Assembly: GCA_009840115.1 (NCBI GenBank)
Contig: VXOJ01000009.1
Span: 1 to 55,619, forward strand
Direction: 5' to 3'
From: Gemmatimonadales bacterium
Lineage (GTDB): Bacteria > Gemmatimonadota > Gemmatimonadetes > Palauibacterales > Palauibacteraceae
DNA: 55,619 bases
In this document: positions 16,804 to 24,142 of the stretch, one piece after another
How the letters are laid out: each line of letters opens with the position of its first letter
Numbering within the stretch: the first letter of the stretch is position 1
Made by a program: the position numbers and the translations under genes
Notes under the pieces: generated by a model
Told to the model about the DNA's origin: nothing
Seen by the model: the letters and a program-made list of their open reading frames with translations, nothing else
Database searches by the model: none

Positions 16804-17803
16804 CCAGAATTCCCAGCCGCCGCAGCATGTCCCGGCTCGTCGCCACCTCCTCGGCCATCCAGGCGCCGAACGCGTCCGCGTCCGCCATCGTCGCGTATTC
16901 CAGCGCCGCCCGCTCCATGTATTCGCGGAACCCCGGGTCCTCGATCGCGGCCATCAGCCGCGCGCGCAGGTCCGCGCGTAGCGCCGGATCCAGCCCCGGC
17001 GGTCCCACGACCCCGCGCCAGTGGACCGGAGTCAGGTCGTATCCCTGCTCCGCGTAGCTCGGCGTGTCCGGGAGCGCCTCGACGGGAAGCGCCACCCCCA
17101 GTACCCGCATCGTCCCCGCCCTCAGGTGCTCGCGCACGATGTTGTAGTTCGTGTGCGCCGCGTCCGTGTGCCCTCCGAGCGCCGCCACCACGGCGTCGGC
17201 CGACCCCTCGTACGCGATCCAGCGCACGTCCGGGTCTCCCGCCGCCGCCCTCAGGCGGGCGAAGCCGAGGAAGTGGGCCGACGCCGCCCCGAACCCCGAC
17301 ACCGAGACCTCGCCCGGCCGCGCGTGCGCGGCCTCGAACAGGTCGCCGAGCGTGTGGAAGGGACTGTCGTCCCGCACCGCGATCAGGAAGGGGTCGATCT
17401 GGATGCGGAGGATGGGGGTGAAGTCCCCGGGAGAGAACGGAATCCGCCCCGTCGCCATGTTCACGGTGCCGCTCGCCGTGAAGACGCCGAGCACGTGCGG
17501 GTCGCCCGCCCGTCCCTGCAGGTACTGCATGCCGGCGGCGCCCGCCCCGCCCTGCCGCGTCATGACGGTGACGCGCCGGCCCTCGAAGTGCGGCGGCGCG
17601 GCCTCGGCCAGGGCCCGCGAGAGGAGGTCCGTCGGTCCACCCGGCGTCGCCCACGACACGATCTCGATGGCCCGGCTCGGAAACGCCGCCTCCTCCCCCG
17701 ACGGCGAACACCCGACCACGGCCAACGACATCACGGCCAGGGCCGCCGCGGCCGCCGCGCGTTGACGTCCGGATGATGGAGCGGGCCATCCTCGGGCATT
17801 CAT
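16796..17803 (-). CDS. tctC: Tripartite tricarboxylate transporter solute-binding lipoprotein, TctC/Bug family
   Basis: 335 aa. A signal peptide ends in AVVGC (Cys32), so this copy is lipid-anchored rather than freely periplasmic. The mature protein follows the Bug fold: AIEIVSWATPGGPTDLLSRA near 45-64, VMTRQGGAGAAGMQYL, a ligand-contact region FLIAVRDDSPFHTLGDL, and TPSYAEQGYDLTPVHWRGVV near the hinge. It should deliver a carboxylate to TctAB. It is the first gene of the operon tctC-tctB-tctA-MmgE/PrpD-CocE-DUF1761. The 90 bp before it is shared with the divergent toxin-antitoxin pair. Confidence 0.92.
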   Translation of the reverse strand: MNARGWPAPSSGRQRAAAAAALAVMSLAVVGCSPSGEEAAFPSRAIEIVSWATPGGPTDLLSRALAEAAPPHFEGRRVTVMTRQGGAGAAGMQYLQGRAGDPHVLGVFTASGTVNMATGRIPFSPGDFTPILRIQIDPFLIAVRDDSPFHTLGDLFEAAHARPGEVSVSGFGAASAHFLGFARLRAAAGDPDVRWIAYEGSADAVVAALGGHTDAAHTNYNIVREHLRAGTMRVLGVALPVEALPDTPSYAEQGYDLTPVHWRGVVGPPGLDPALRADLRARLMAAIEDPGFREYMERAALEYATMADADAFGAWMAEEVATSRDMLRRLGILDE

Positions 17804-17892
17804 GGGAGGGAATGTGAGACCTTCGTCCGGGACAGGCCACGGGGAGGCCGGAGGGCATTGATATGACTGGTCTGACTAGTTATGCTGTGTCG

Positions 17893-18168
17893 ATGGAACT
17901 GCTTTACTCGACCTATGAGGCGAAGGCCCGTTTCTCCGAAGTGTTACGCCATGTGAGGGAGGGACGAACCGTGACCATATCCTACCGGGGAGACCCGGTG
18001 GCCGAGCTCCGTCCGCTTCGGCGCGAGAGCACGGATCTCGAGGAGCGGCTGGCGGATCTGGAGCGGCGAGGGATTCTCACGCCTCGCCCGAAGCATCGGA
18101 AGCCGATCGAGCTCGGAACGCCGGTGCCAGGCGCCCTGGAACGCTTTCTGGCCGACCGAGGAGAGTGA
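17893..18168 (+). CDS. Antitoxin, Phd/YefM-type
   Basis: 91 aa from the ATG at 17893 (an ATG at 17863 would add ten unrelated residues). The N-terminal half has the Phd/YefM DNA-binding fold: TYEAKARFSEVLRHVREGRTVTIS, then YRGDPVAELRPL. The C-terminal half (DLEERLADLERRGIL...GALERFLADRGE) is the flexible toxin-neutralising region. Its stop overlaps the PIN toxin's GTG (GTGA), as in vapBC-like operons. It probably represses its own promoter in the 90 bp facing tctC. Confidence 0.88.
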   Translation: MELLYSTYEAKARFSEVLRHVREGRTVTISYRGDPVAELRPLRRESTDLEERLADLERRGILTPRPKHRKPIELGTPVPGALERFLADRGE

Positions 18169-18548
18169 GCGCCGCCTACGTGGACACGTCCGCGATCGTC
18201 TCGGTCGCTTTCGTCGAGGCGGGGGCGGACGAGATCGTCCGCCGATTGCGGGGGTTCCGGGATCTGATGTCATCCAATCTCCTGGAAGCGGAACTCCGAT
18301 CCGTCTGCGCCAGAGAGGAACAGCCCTTCCCGGAGGATCTGGTCTCCGGATTCAGCTGGGTTCAGCCAAACCGGCCTCTGTCGCGAGAGATGCGGACCGC
18401 CCTCCGAGCCGGCTACTTGCGTGGCGCGGATCTCTGGCACGTGGCGTGCGCCCTGCACGTGGCGCAGAGGCCTTCGGATGTCTCGTTCATCACCCTCGAC
18501 GAACGACAGGCGGAGGTGGCGGCGGCGCTGAACTTCCGGCTGGGGTAG
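18165..18548 (+). CDS. PIN-domain toxin (VapC-like ribonuclease)
   Basis: 127 aa from GTG 18165. The PIN acidic cluster is visible: D7 in AAYVDTSAIVS, E41/E43 in NLLEAELRS, D89 in RGADLWHVACAL, and D112 in FITLDERQ. These residues bind the metal for RNA cleavage in the cytoplasm. The preceding Phd/YefM antitoxin overlaps it by 4 bp. All catalytic positions are intact, so the pair looks functional. Confidence 0.9.
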   Translation: MSAAYVDTSAIVSVAFVEAGADEIVRRLRGFRDLMSSNLLEAELRSVCAREEQPFPEDLVSGFSWVQPNRPLSREMRTALRAGYLRGADLWHVACALHVAQRPSDVSFITLDERQAEVAAALNFRLG

Positions 18549-18610
18549 GGTCGGCGGGCGCGGACTTCCGGGCTGGTGGCGGCGGGCGGGCGTTCGGTAG
18601 ACTGCCCCGC

Positions 18611-19465
18611 ATGAGCGAGCCCGCAGGTGAGAGGATGACCGTGGCGACGGGCCGCGGCTGGCGGCGCGACGTGTGGCCGGGGATCCACTGGATCCAGGAG
18701 TGCGGCGGGCACCGGGCCGGGATCGCGCGCTCGGTGCTGGAGAGCGGCGCGGACTGGTACAGGCCCGGGAACGAGCTTTACGTCCCGCAGAACGCGTACC
18801 TGCTGACGGGCGAGAGGACGCTGCTCTGGGACACCCTCTCTCCGGCCTCGGGCCACATCCTTCTCCCGGCGCTCGAGGAACTGCTGGAAGGGCGGCCGCT
18901 CGACTACCTCGCCCTCTCGCATCCGGACGTGCCCCACGCGGGGAATACGATGCAGGTGCTGCGGCGCTATCCGGACTGCCGCCTCGTCGCGCCGGCGACC
19001 GGGGAGACGCACGCGCTGTACCACCTCGACGACGCGATGAAGGTGGGGCCCGAGGATGAGATCGATCTCGGCGGGCTCCGGGTCCGCTTCCCGGAGGCGA
19101 CCTTCCTCGACGCCGCGATCCACACGTGGATGAGCGAGGAGACGACCCGCACGCTCTTCACCGTCGACTGGATGGGGTTTCCGCACCAGAGCGGCGAGAG
19201 CCTGCGGCGCACGGACGAGATCGACACGGTGGTGGACGTGGGGCGCCTCGAGGAGTTCCACAGCCGGGTGATGTTCTGGTTCCAGTACGTGGTGCCGGAA
19301 AAGGTGACGGCGGCGACGGACGCGCTCGCAGTGCAGTTCGCCGGCTACGGGCTCGCACCGGCGCACGGACTCCCGATCCCGGGGGCGGACGCGGCCCCCT
19401 ACTACGAGCGCATGAACCAGGTCGTGCGGCGGGTGGCGGCGAGCGGGCGCGGGGGCGTCCTGTGA
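18611..19465 (+). CDS. Metallo-beta-lactamase-fold hydrolase/oxidoreductase
   Basis: 284 aa. The MBL fold is recognised from YLLTGERTLLWDTL (first strand pair), ALSHPDVPHAGN near residues 102-113 as the metal motif, TLFTVDWMGF (bridging Asp) and GYGLAPAHGLPI (last His). The motif is HxDxPH rather than the classic HxHxDH. That is closer to the flavodiiron/ODP branch, where the first histidines vary, but Pro replaces the second Asp. It overlaps the next MBL gene by GTGA. The two share the H-D-P-H-G-N motif and are probably paralogues. Substrate unknown. Confidence 0.83.
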   Translation: MSEPAGERMTVATGRGWRRDVWPGIHWIQECGGHRAGIARSVLESGADWYRPGNELYVPQNAYLLTGERTLLWDTLSPASGHILLPALEELLEGRPLDYLALSHPDVPHAGNTMQVLRRYPDCRLVAPATGETHALYHLDDAMKVGPEDEIDLGGLRVRFPEATFLDAAIHTWMSEETTRTLFTVDWMGFPHQSGESLRRTDEIDTVVDVGRLEEFHSRVMFWFQYVVPEKVTAATDALAVQFAGYGLAPAHGLPIPGADAAPYYERMNQVVRRVAASGRGGVL

Positions 19466-20193
19466 GCGCGATCAGCCTGGGCGGCGGGGTCTCCTGGGTC
19501 CACGAGTGCTTCCCGGAGACCGACGGCCACATCCACGTCTCCGTCTACCTCGTCGAGGCGCCGGAGGGGGCGATCCTCATGGACTCCGGCTCCTTCCACC
19601 ACCGGCAGCGCCTCTCGGACCGGATCAGCGACGCCACCGCCGGACGCGGCATCGGCGCCATCGTCCTCTCCCACTCCGACTATCCCCACTCCGGGAACAT
19701 TCCCGCCTTTCGCCGCGACTGGGGAGACTTCGAGATCGTCGCCTCCTGCGGGGACGCGGACCTCCAGGGCCTCCCGTACGCGCGCCGCACGAAGATCGGT
19801 GACGTCACCGACGTCCTCGGCCGGCGGTTCGTGGTGCTCGATCCCCCGCTCGCCGACCGGAATCACACGACGTGGGTCTACGACGAAACCTCTCGCATCC
19901 TGTTCGTGGCGGACGGCTTCGGCACGCTCCACGCCCCCGGCGCCTGCGACATCGACTGGGGCCGGATCCCGGAGGACGGACGCGCGGAGGGCGTACACGA
20001 GTTCCACGCCCAGACGCTGCCCTGGCTGCGCTATGCGGACCCGAACCGGGTCATGGACGCGCTGCACGCGATGCTGGAGCGGCACCCCCCGGCCTGGATC
20101 GCCCCGATCCACGGCCCCCCGATCGCCGAGGCGGACGTGGACCGCTACATGGCCGACCTGAGCGACGCCCTGACCCGCATCGCCGCTTCCTAA
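19462..20193 (+). CDS. Metallo-beta-lactamase-fold protein, paired with the preceding gene
   Basis: 243 aa from a GTG at 19462 embedded in the upstream stop. MBL features in order: HVSVYLVEAPEGAILMDSG, VLSHSDYPHSGN (metal motif, again HxDxPHxGN), ILFVADGFGTLH (bridging Asp) and AWIAPIHGPPI (last His). It parallels the neighbouring MBL gene through its whole length but lacks its extra N-terminal 40 residues. The translational coupling suggests a heteromeric or sequential function. Reaction unknown. Confidence 0.83.
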   Translation: MSAISLGGGVSWVHECFPETDGHIHVSVYLVEAPEGAILMDSGSFHHRQRLSDRISDATAGRGIGAIVLSHSDYPHSGNIPAFRRDWGDFEIVASCGDADLQGLPYARRTKIGDVTDVLGRRFVVLDPPLADRNHTTWVYDETSRILFVADGFGTLHAPGACDIDWGRIPEDGRAEGVHEFHAQTLPWLRYADPNRVMDALHAMLERHPPAWIAPIHGPPIAEADVDRYMADLSDALTRIAAS

Positions 20194-20212
20194 GGACCTT
20201 CCGAGTAAGCCG

Positions 20213-20232
20213 GGGCGGAACCACTTCCGCCC
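20213..20232. terminator. Hairpin between convergent genes
   Basis: Perfect 8-bp stem GGGCGGAA / TTCCGCCC with a 4-base loop, midway between the convergent MBL and DsbA-like genes. There is no T-run on either side, so termination may be Rho-assisted or the hairpin may only protect 3' ends. Confidence 0.45.
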
Positions 20233-20260
20233 GATCCATCCGGCAGCCGCGGACGGGTGC

Positions 20261-20905
20261 TCACCGGCGGAGCAGCTTCGTCAGGTCGGCCTCCGACGCG
20301 GCGCCGACGATTCGGGCGTGTTCCGACACGAAGGTCGGGGTCGCGGTGATCCGCCAGCGGTCGGCGAGCGCGGCGTCCCGGGCGAGGCGCTCGGTCGTTG
20401 CGGCCGCGTTCAGGCAGCGGACCAGAAGCGTTCCCGCGGGAACGCCCGCCACGATCGCGACCGACTCCCAGTCCACGTCTCCGGTCTCCCAGTCTTCGTT
20501 CGTCATCAGGTGGTCGTGCATGCGCACGAACGCTCCCTGCTTCTCCGCGCAGATCGCCGCGCGCGCCGCCTGGGCCGAACGGTCCGAAAGGGGCACGTGA
20601 ACGAGCACGACCCTGGCCTCGCCCGACGCCACCCACCCGTTCACGGTCTCGTGAGACGAGCGGCAGAAGGGGCACCGGTAGTCGCTGAACTCGAAGATCG
20701 TCTGCGGGGCATCGCCGCCGCCGAGCACACTTCTTCGATTCGCGGCGGCCTCCCCCCACTCCTCCCGGTAGCGCGCGAGCACCTTCCGCTCGTCCTTCCA
20801 CTCCCGCAGACGGCCGCCGACCACCCCCGACGGACGGAAGGCGATCACCGCGAGGAGGACGAGGCACACGGCGAGACCGATGTCCTGGATCCCGATCCGC
20901 TTCAT
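20261..20905 (-). CDS. DsbA-like thioredoxin-fold protein, membrane-anchored
   Basis: 214 aa. One N-terminal helix (DIGLAVCLVLLAVIAF, 8-23) anchors the domain outside the cytoplasm. The redox motif is CPFC (C78, C81) in FEFSDYRCPFCRSSHE, as in the DsbA/Com1 group. A helical insert follows, and the cis-Pro loop is RITATPTFVSE. It should oxidise or isomerise disulfides in exported proteins. Its start overlaps the stop of the propeller gene (20902-20905), and the operon begins with a six-cysteine secreted peptide, making that peptide a natural candidate substrate (inference). One copy of the 16-bp palindrome lies inside this gene. Confidence 0.88.
   Translation of the reverse strand: MKRIGIQDIGLAVCLVLLAVIAFRPSGVVGGRLREWKDERKVLARYREEWGEAAANRRSVLGGGDAPQTIFEFSDYRCPFCRSSHETVNGWVASGEARVVLVHVPLSDRSAQAARAAICAEKQGAFVRMHDHLMTNEDWETGDVDWESVAIVAGVPAGTLLVRCLNAAATTERLARDAALADRWRITATPTFVSEHARIVGAASEADLTKLLRR
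20429..20444. repeat. Palindrome CGTTCCCGCGGGAACG, copy 2
   Basis: Same 16-bp palindrome as at 16554, here extended by a further G-C pair to 18 bp (20428-20445). It encodes the G-V-P-A-G-T turn of the DsbA-like protein, so here it is under coding constraint. Confidence 0.7.
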
Positions 20906-22160
20906 CTCCCCGGTGTCCTCGCGCCGACAGGCAGCGGGATGATCAGGACGTATTCGACACCGAGTTCATCCCGCACCACCCCGACCGCCTCCGTTTCGTC
21001 GGCCCACAGCAGGTCGAATCCACCGGGGAACTCGACGTTCACGGCGGGGCTTCCCGGCCCGGCGTACACGCTCCAGACCGAAACGTCGTCCTCGCCGGGC
21101 GCGGCATCGATTCGCGGCCGGTAACCCGTCACCCAGACGCGTCCGTCGGCACCCGCAATCACGTTTCCCAGAGGCGGGAGGGAGTCGGGAAACGCCCATA
21201 CGTCGAGCGTGGCCGCGATCCGGGTCCGCATGTGGGTCGGCAGGAGGCGGTTCATCTCGGCGCGCATGGGAGCGAGCGCCATCTCCCGGTCCTCCGCCGT
21301 CACGGGAACCGACGGGAGGGCGAACTCGATCGGAGCCAGCGGTAGGCCGCCACCCGTCACCCGCTCCGCGCGCGGGCGTGCCGTGGACCCGAAGAGAAGG
21401 ACCGAATCGAGCGGCAGCACGAACGGCTGAGGCGAGAACGGAATCTGGCCCGAAATGAATGAGTCTCCGGGGTAGCGGAAGACGCGGGTCCCCGTGGTCT
21501 CGGCGATGGGGTCGAACCCCGTCCCATCGGCCGACGTCAGGAAGACGACGACCTGCAGGGGATGAGACTCGCCCATTTCGTCGACCCGCCGGTCGGGCCT
21601 CGGCACCGCCCACGCCAGGCGGCCGTCATCCATGGCGCCCTGCAATCGCGGGGATTGCAGGGTGTCCCCGGGAGGGATCGGGATCCCGACGCGCCGCACG
21701 CCTCCGCCGGTGTACGGCCAGACGGACGCGCCTCCCCCCGCCGCGTCGTATACCACCACGGAATCGCCGCGGTATCCGAAGAGCGCCGCCAGTTCCCCGA
21801 GCTCACGCGGACCGCCGCCCACGCCGCCGCGGGTGTCGCGCCACGCCCCATCGAGCGTGAACGTGCGCAGCGTGGCATCGCCCCGGTTCGCGACGACCAG
21901 CACGCCGGCCGGCCGGTCCACGACGACGGCGGCGATGTCGTGGAAGTCCGTCTGCCCATCCCCGGACGCGCTTCCGAGCCGCAGGCGGGGCGGCCCCGCG
22001 CGAAGATGCGCGGGGTCCGCTCTGAAGGCCGCTTCCGGTTCCGCCGAACCGATCGTGTCGGTACGGTCGTCCCGTTCCAGACATGCGGCAGCCACCATCG
22101 CGGCCGCGAATGTCGTCCAGTACCGGGGCCCGCGCGGCCCCCCGTCGTATTCAGCCTCAT
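20902..22160 (-). pseudogene. 6-bladed beta-propeller lipoprotein, frameshifted within its signal peptide
   Basis: The uninterrupted frame (20902-22098, 398 aa from an internal ATG) has NHL/6-bladed propeller repeats such as DIAAVVVDRPAGVLVVANRG and NVIAGADGRVWVTGY. The in-frame sequence upstream encodes RYWTTFAAAMVAAAC, a textbook lipobox, yet has no start codon before a stop. The ATG at 22160, 4 bp after the upstream peptide gene's stop, lies in another frame. One extra base in the six-C run at 22138-22143 would join them into an intact lipoprotein of about 418 aa. So the gene is either broken or miscalled in the assembly. It is third from last in nothing larger than a three-gene operon: peptide, propeller, DsbA-like protein. 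Confidence 0.72.
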
Positions 22161-22164
22161 GTGA

Positions 22165-22413
22165 TCACCATCGAAAGGGATCGCGATCTGAAGGACCCCA
22201 CATGGAAAGAGCGCATTCCCGCACGCACTCGCTGAGCTCGTAGTTGCAGCCCCAGCCACCGTCCAGGACGCAATCCGACCATGCCAGGCCACAGTCGCTC
22301 ACGCAGTCGCCGCCGCGCGCGGACGCGGCCTGGCCGGGTTGCGCCAGGATGGCCGTGGCCAGCACCAGGTTGAAGCCAAGGAGTACCCAGCGTCCCGCTT
22401 TCGTCCTCTTCAT
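22165..22413 (-). CDS. Small secreted six-cysteine peptide (predicted helical hairpin)
   Basis: 82 aa. GGGGAGGGG lies just upstream of the ATG. A clean signal peptide (KRTKAGRWVLLGFNLVLATA) ends near QAASA, leaving about 50 residues. The cysteines are C37, C41, C48, C56, C63 and C67: C-x3-C-x6-C-x7-C-x6-C-x3-C, a mirror-symmetric spacing. Two CX3C motifs on antiparallel helices would give nested disulfides (37-67, 41-63, 48-56), as in alpha-hairpinin-like folds; this pairing is a prediction. It heads an operon with a propeller lipoprotein and a DsbA-like oxidoreductase. I know no named family. It could be a signal, toxin or structural peptide. Confidence 0.75.
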   Translation of the reverse strand: MKRTKAGRWVLLGFNLVLATAILAQPGQAASARGGDCVSDCGLAWSDCVLDGGWGCNYELSECVRECALSMWGPSDRDPFRW

Positions 22414-22692
22414 CGTCCCCTCCCCTTCCCGGGTCGTCGGGAGGCGTGGTCGCGGCCGCCACGATCGTTGGCGCGCTCGTCGCGACGCTCCGGGGCGGAC
22501 CCTCCGTCCCGTGCCTTCCGAGATTCACCCTCCAGAGTCCGGCCAGCGATCAACGAGCTATCAACTCGCTCGCAGCAGGCAGGCGGCGGGGTCACGGCGG
22601 GCGGCGGGGCTATGCCGGGCGGCACTCGCCTCCCCTCCAAGTGCCACGTATCGTCGGAACCTCACGGAACCACGGGGCAACTGGAGGCGTGG

Positions 22693-23553
22693 ATGGCGGA
22701 TGTGCTTTGCGTAGGCGGGACGGGGACCGTCGGGAGCCGGGTCGTCGAGGGCCTGGTGGCCCGCGGCGCAGCGGTCCGGTGCCTGACGCGCTCGGCGGAC
22801 CGGGCCGGCGGGTCGGAGGCGGGGGTCGAATTCGTGCAGGGCGACCTGGAGCGGCCCGACACCCTCGCGCCGGCGCTCGAAGGCGTGTCGCGCGTTCACC
22901 TCCTCACGGCGCTCCACCCGCGGGAGGCGCAGCTCGGGATCGGGGCCATCGATGCGGCCGCGGAGGCCGGCGTCGAGCGGATCGTCTTCCACTCCGCGCA
23001 CCGCGCGCACGCGGCGACCCACATTCCCCACTTCGCGAGCAAGATGGATATCCTCGCCGCGCTCGAGGCCTCCGGCGTGCCGTGGGCCACGATCGAGCCG
23101 AACCACTATTTCCAGAACGACCTGTGGCTGCGACGGTCGCTCGAAGCCGGGGTCTACCCCGCACCGCTCGGCGGCGTGGGACTGCACCGCGTCGATGTCC
23201 GCGACATCGCCGACGCCACCGTGAACGCGCTCCTCGACGACGGCCACGAGGGGATCCGGCATCCGGTGGTCGGACCCGAACTCCTGACGAGCGCGGACGT
23301 CGCCCGCACGTGGAGCGAGCACCTCGACCGCGGGATCGAGTACGTGGGCGACGACCTCGACGCGTGGGAGGCGCGTGCGGCCCGGCGCCTGCCGGACTGG
23401 CTCGTGAGGGACCTGCGGATCATGTCGGAGTATTTTCTCTCCGACGGGCTCATCGCGACGGAGGAGGACTTCGCGACGATGAGCCACGTGCTGGGCCACG
23501 CGCCGCGCGTGTTCGAGGATTTCGTGGCCGAGACTGTCGCCGCCTGGCGCTGA
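22693..23553 (+). CDS. NmrA-like NAD(P)-binding protein
   Basis: 286 aa from the ATG at 22693, which has GGAGG six bases upstream; the longer open frame to the left has no family similarity. The Rossmann motif is VLCVGGTGTVGSRVVEGL (4-21), followed by VRCLTRSADRA, which favours NADP. NmrA-type landmarks follow: GDLERPDTLAPAL, VERIVFHSAHRAH, and the VPWATIEPNHYFQNDL segment. It is an atypical short-chain dehydrogenase without an obvious YxxxK pair, so it may be a redox sensor or a reductase of unknown substrate. It is 12 bp upstream of the NfeD-like gene and possibly co-transcribed. Confidence 0.85.
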   Translation: MADVLCVGGTGTVGSRVVEGLVARGAAVRCLTRSADRAGGSEAGVEFVQGDLERPDTLAPALEGVSRVHLLTALHPREAQLGIGAIDAAAEAGVERIVFHSAHRAHAATHIPHFASKMDILAALEASGVPWATIEPNHYFQNDLWLRRSLEAGVYPAPLGGVGLHRVDVRDIADATVNALLDDGHEGIRHPVVGPELLTSADVARTWSEHLDRGIEYVGDDLDAWEARAARRLPDWLVRDLRIMSEYFLSDGLIATEEDFATMSHVLGHAPRVFEDFVAETVAAWR

Positions 23554-23565
23554 GGAGGTCGACAC

Positions 23566-24135
23566 ATGTTCACGATATACGTCTTCAGTCTTCTCGTAGG
23601 CGGCGGCTTCCTCGCGCTGTCCGTGTTCGGCGACTTCCTGGACGGCATGGACATCGATGTGGATGTCGACGCGGATCTGGACGCGGGGGGCGCGACGGAC
23701 GTGGCGCGACTTCTCTCGCTGCGGACGATCGTCTACGCGATGTTCGGGTTCGGCGCGACCGGCGCCATCCTTCACTGGTTCACGAGTCCCGCGGTCACGG
23801 CCGCCATCGCGGGCGTCACGGGACTCGCCTCCGGGGCGTTCATCGGCGCCGCCTTCCGCTACATCAAGCGCTCGGGCGCCGGCACCGCGCTCGGCGAGCG
23901 TTCGCTGGCCGGGCTGACGGGCGAAGTCACGATGGAAATAGCGCCGGACGGCGCGGGTACGGTGAAGGTGTCGCGCGGCGAGCGCCGCTTCAGGGTGCGG
24001 GCCCGCATGGACGCGACGTGCCCGGACGACCTGCCGCTGCGCGCCGGACAGTCCGTCGTCGTCGTGCGCATGACGGACGGCATCGCGGATGTCGTGCCCA
24101 TGGATCCCGAAGACATGAAGCTGCTCGAGGAATGA
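23566..24135 (+). CDS. NfeD/YuaF-like membrane protein, flotillin partner
   Basis: 189 aa, preceded by GAGGAGG. It has membrane helices at 4-22, 53-72 and 76-95. The first loop is strikingly acidic (DGMDIDVDVDADLDAGG). The C-terminal soluble part (about 105-185) is an OB-like beta barrel: SLAGLTGEVTMEIAPDGAGT, RFRVRARMD, GQSVVVVRMTDGIADVVPM. This layout matches NfeD-family proteins encoded next to flotillins (YuaF-YuaG), where the OB domain faces the cytoplasm or membrane surface and helps stabilise the flotillin assembly. The flotillin gene starts 8 bp downstream. Confidence 0.83.
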   Translation: MFTIYVFSLLVGGGFLALSVFGDFLDGMDIDVDVDADLDAGGATDVARLLSLRTIVYAMFGFGATGAILHWFTSPAVTAAIAGVTGLASGAFIGAAFRYIKRSGAGTALGERSLAGLTGEVTMEIAPDGAGTVKVSRGERRFRVRARMDATCPDDLPLRAGQSVVVVRMTDGIADVVPMDPEDMKLLEE

Positions 24136-24142
24136 GGTCGAA

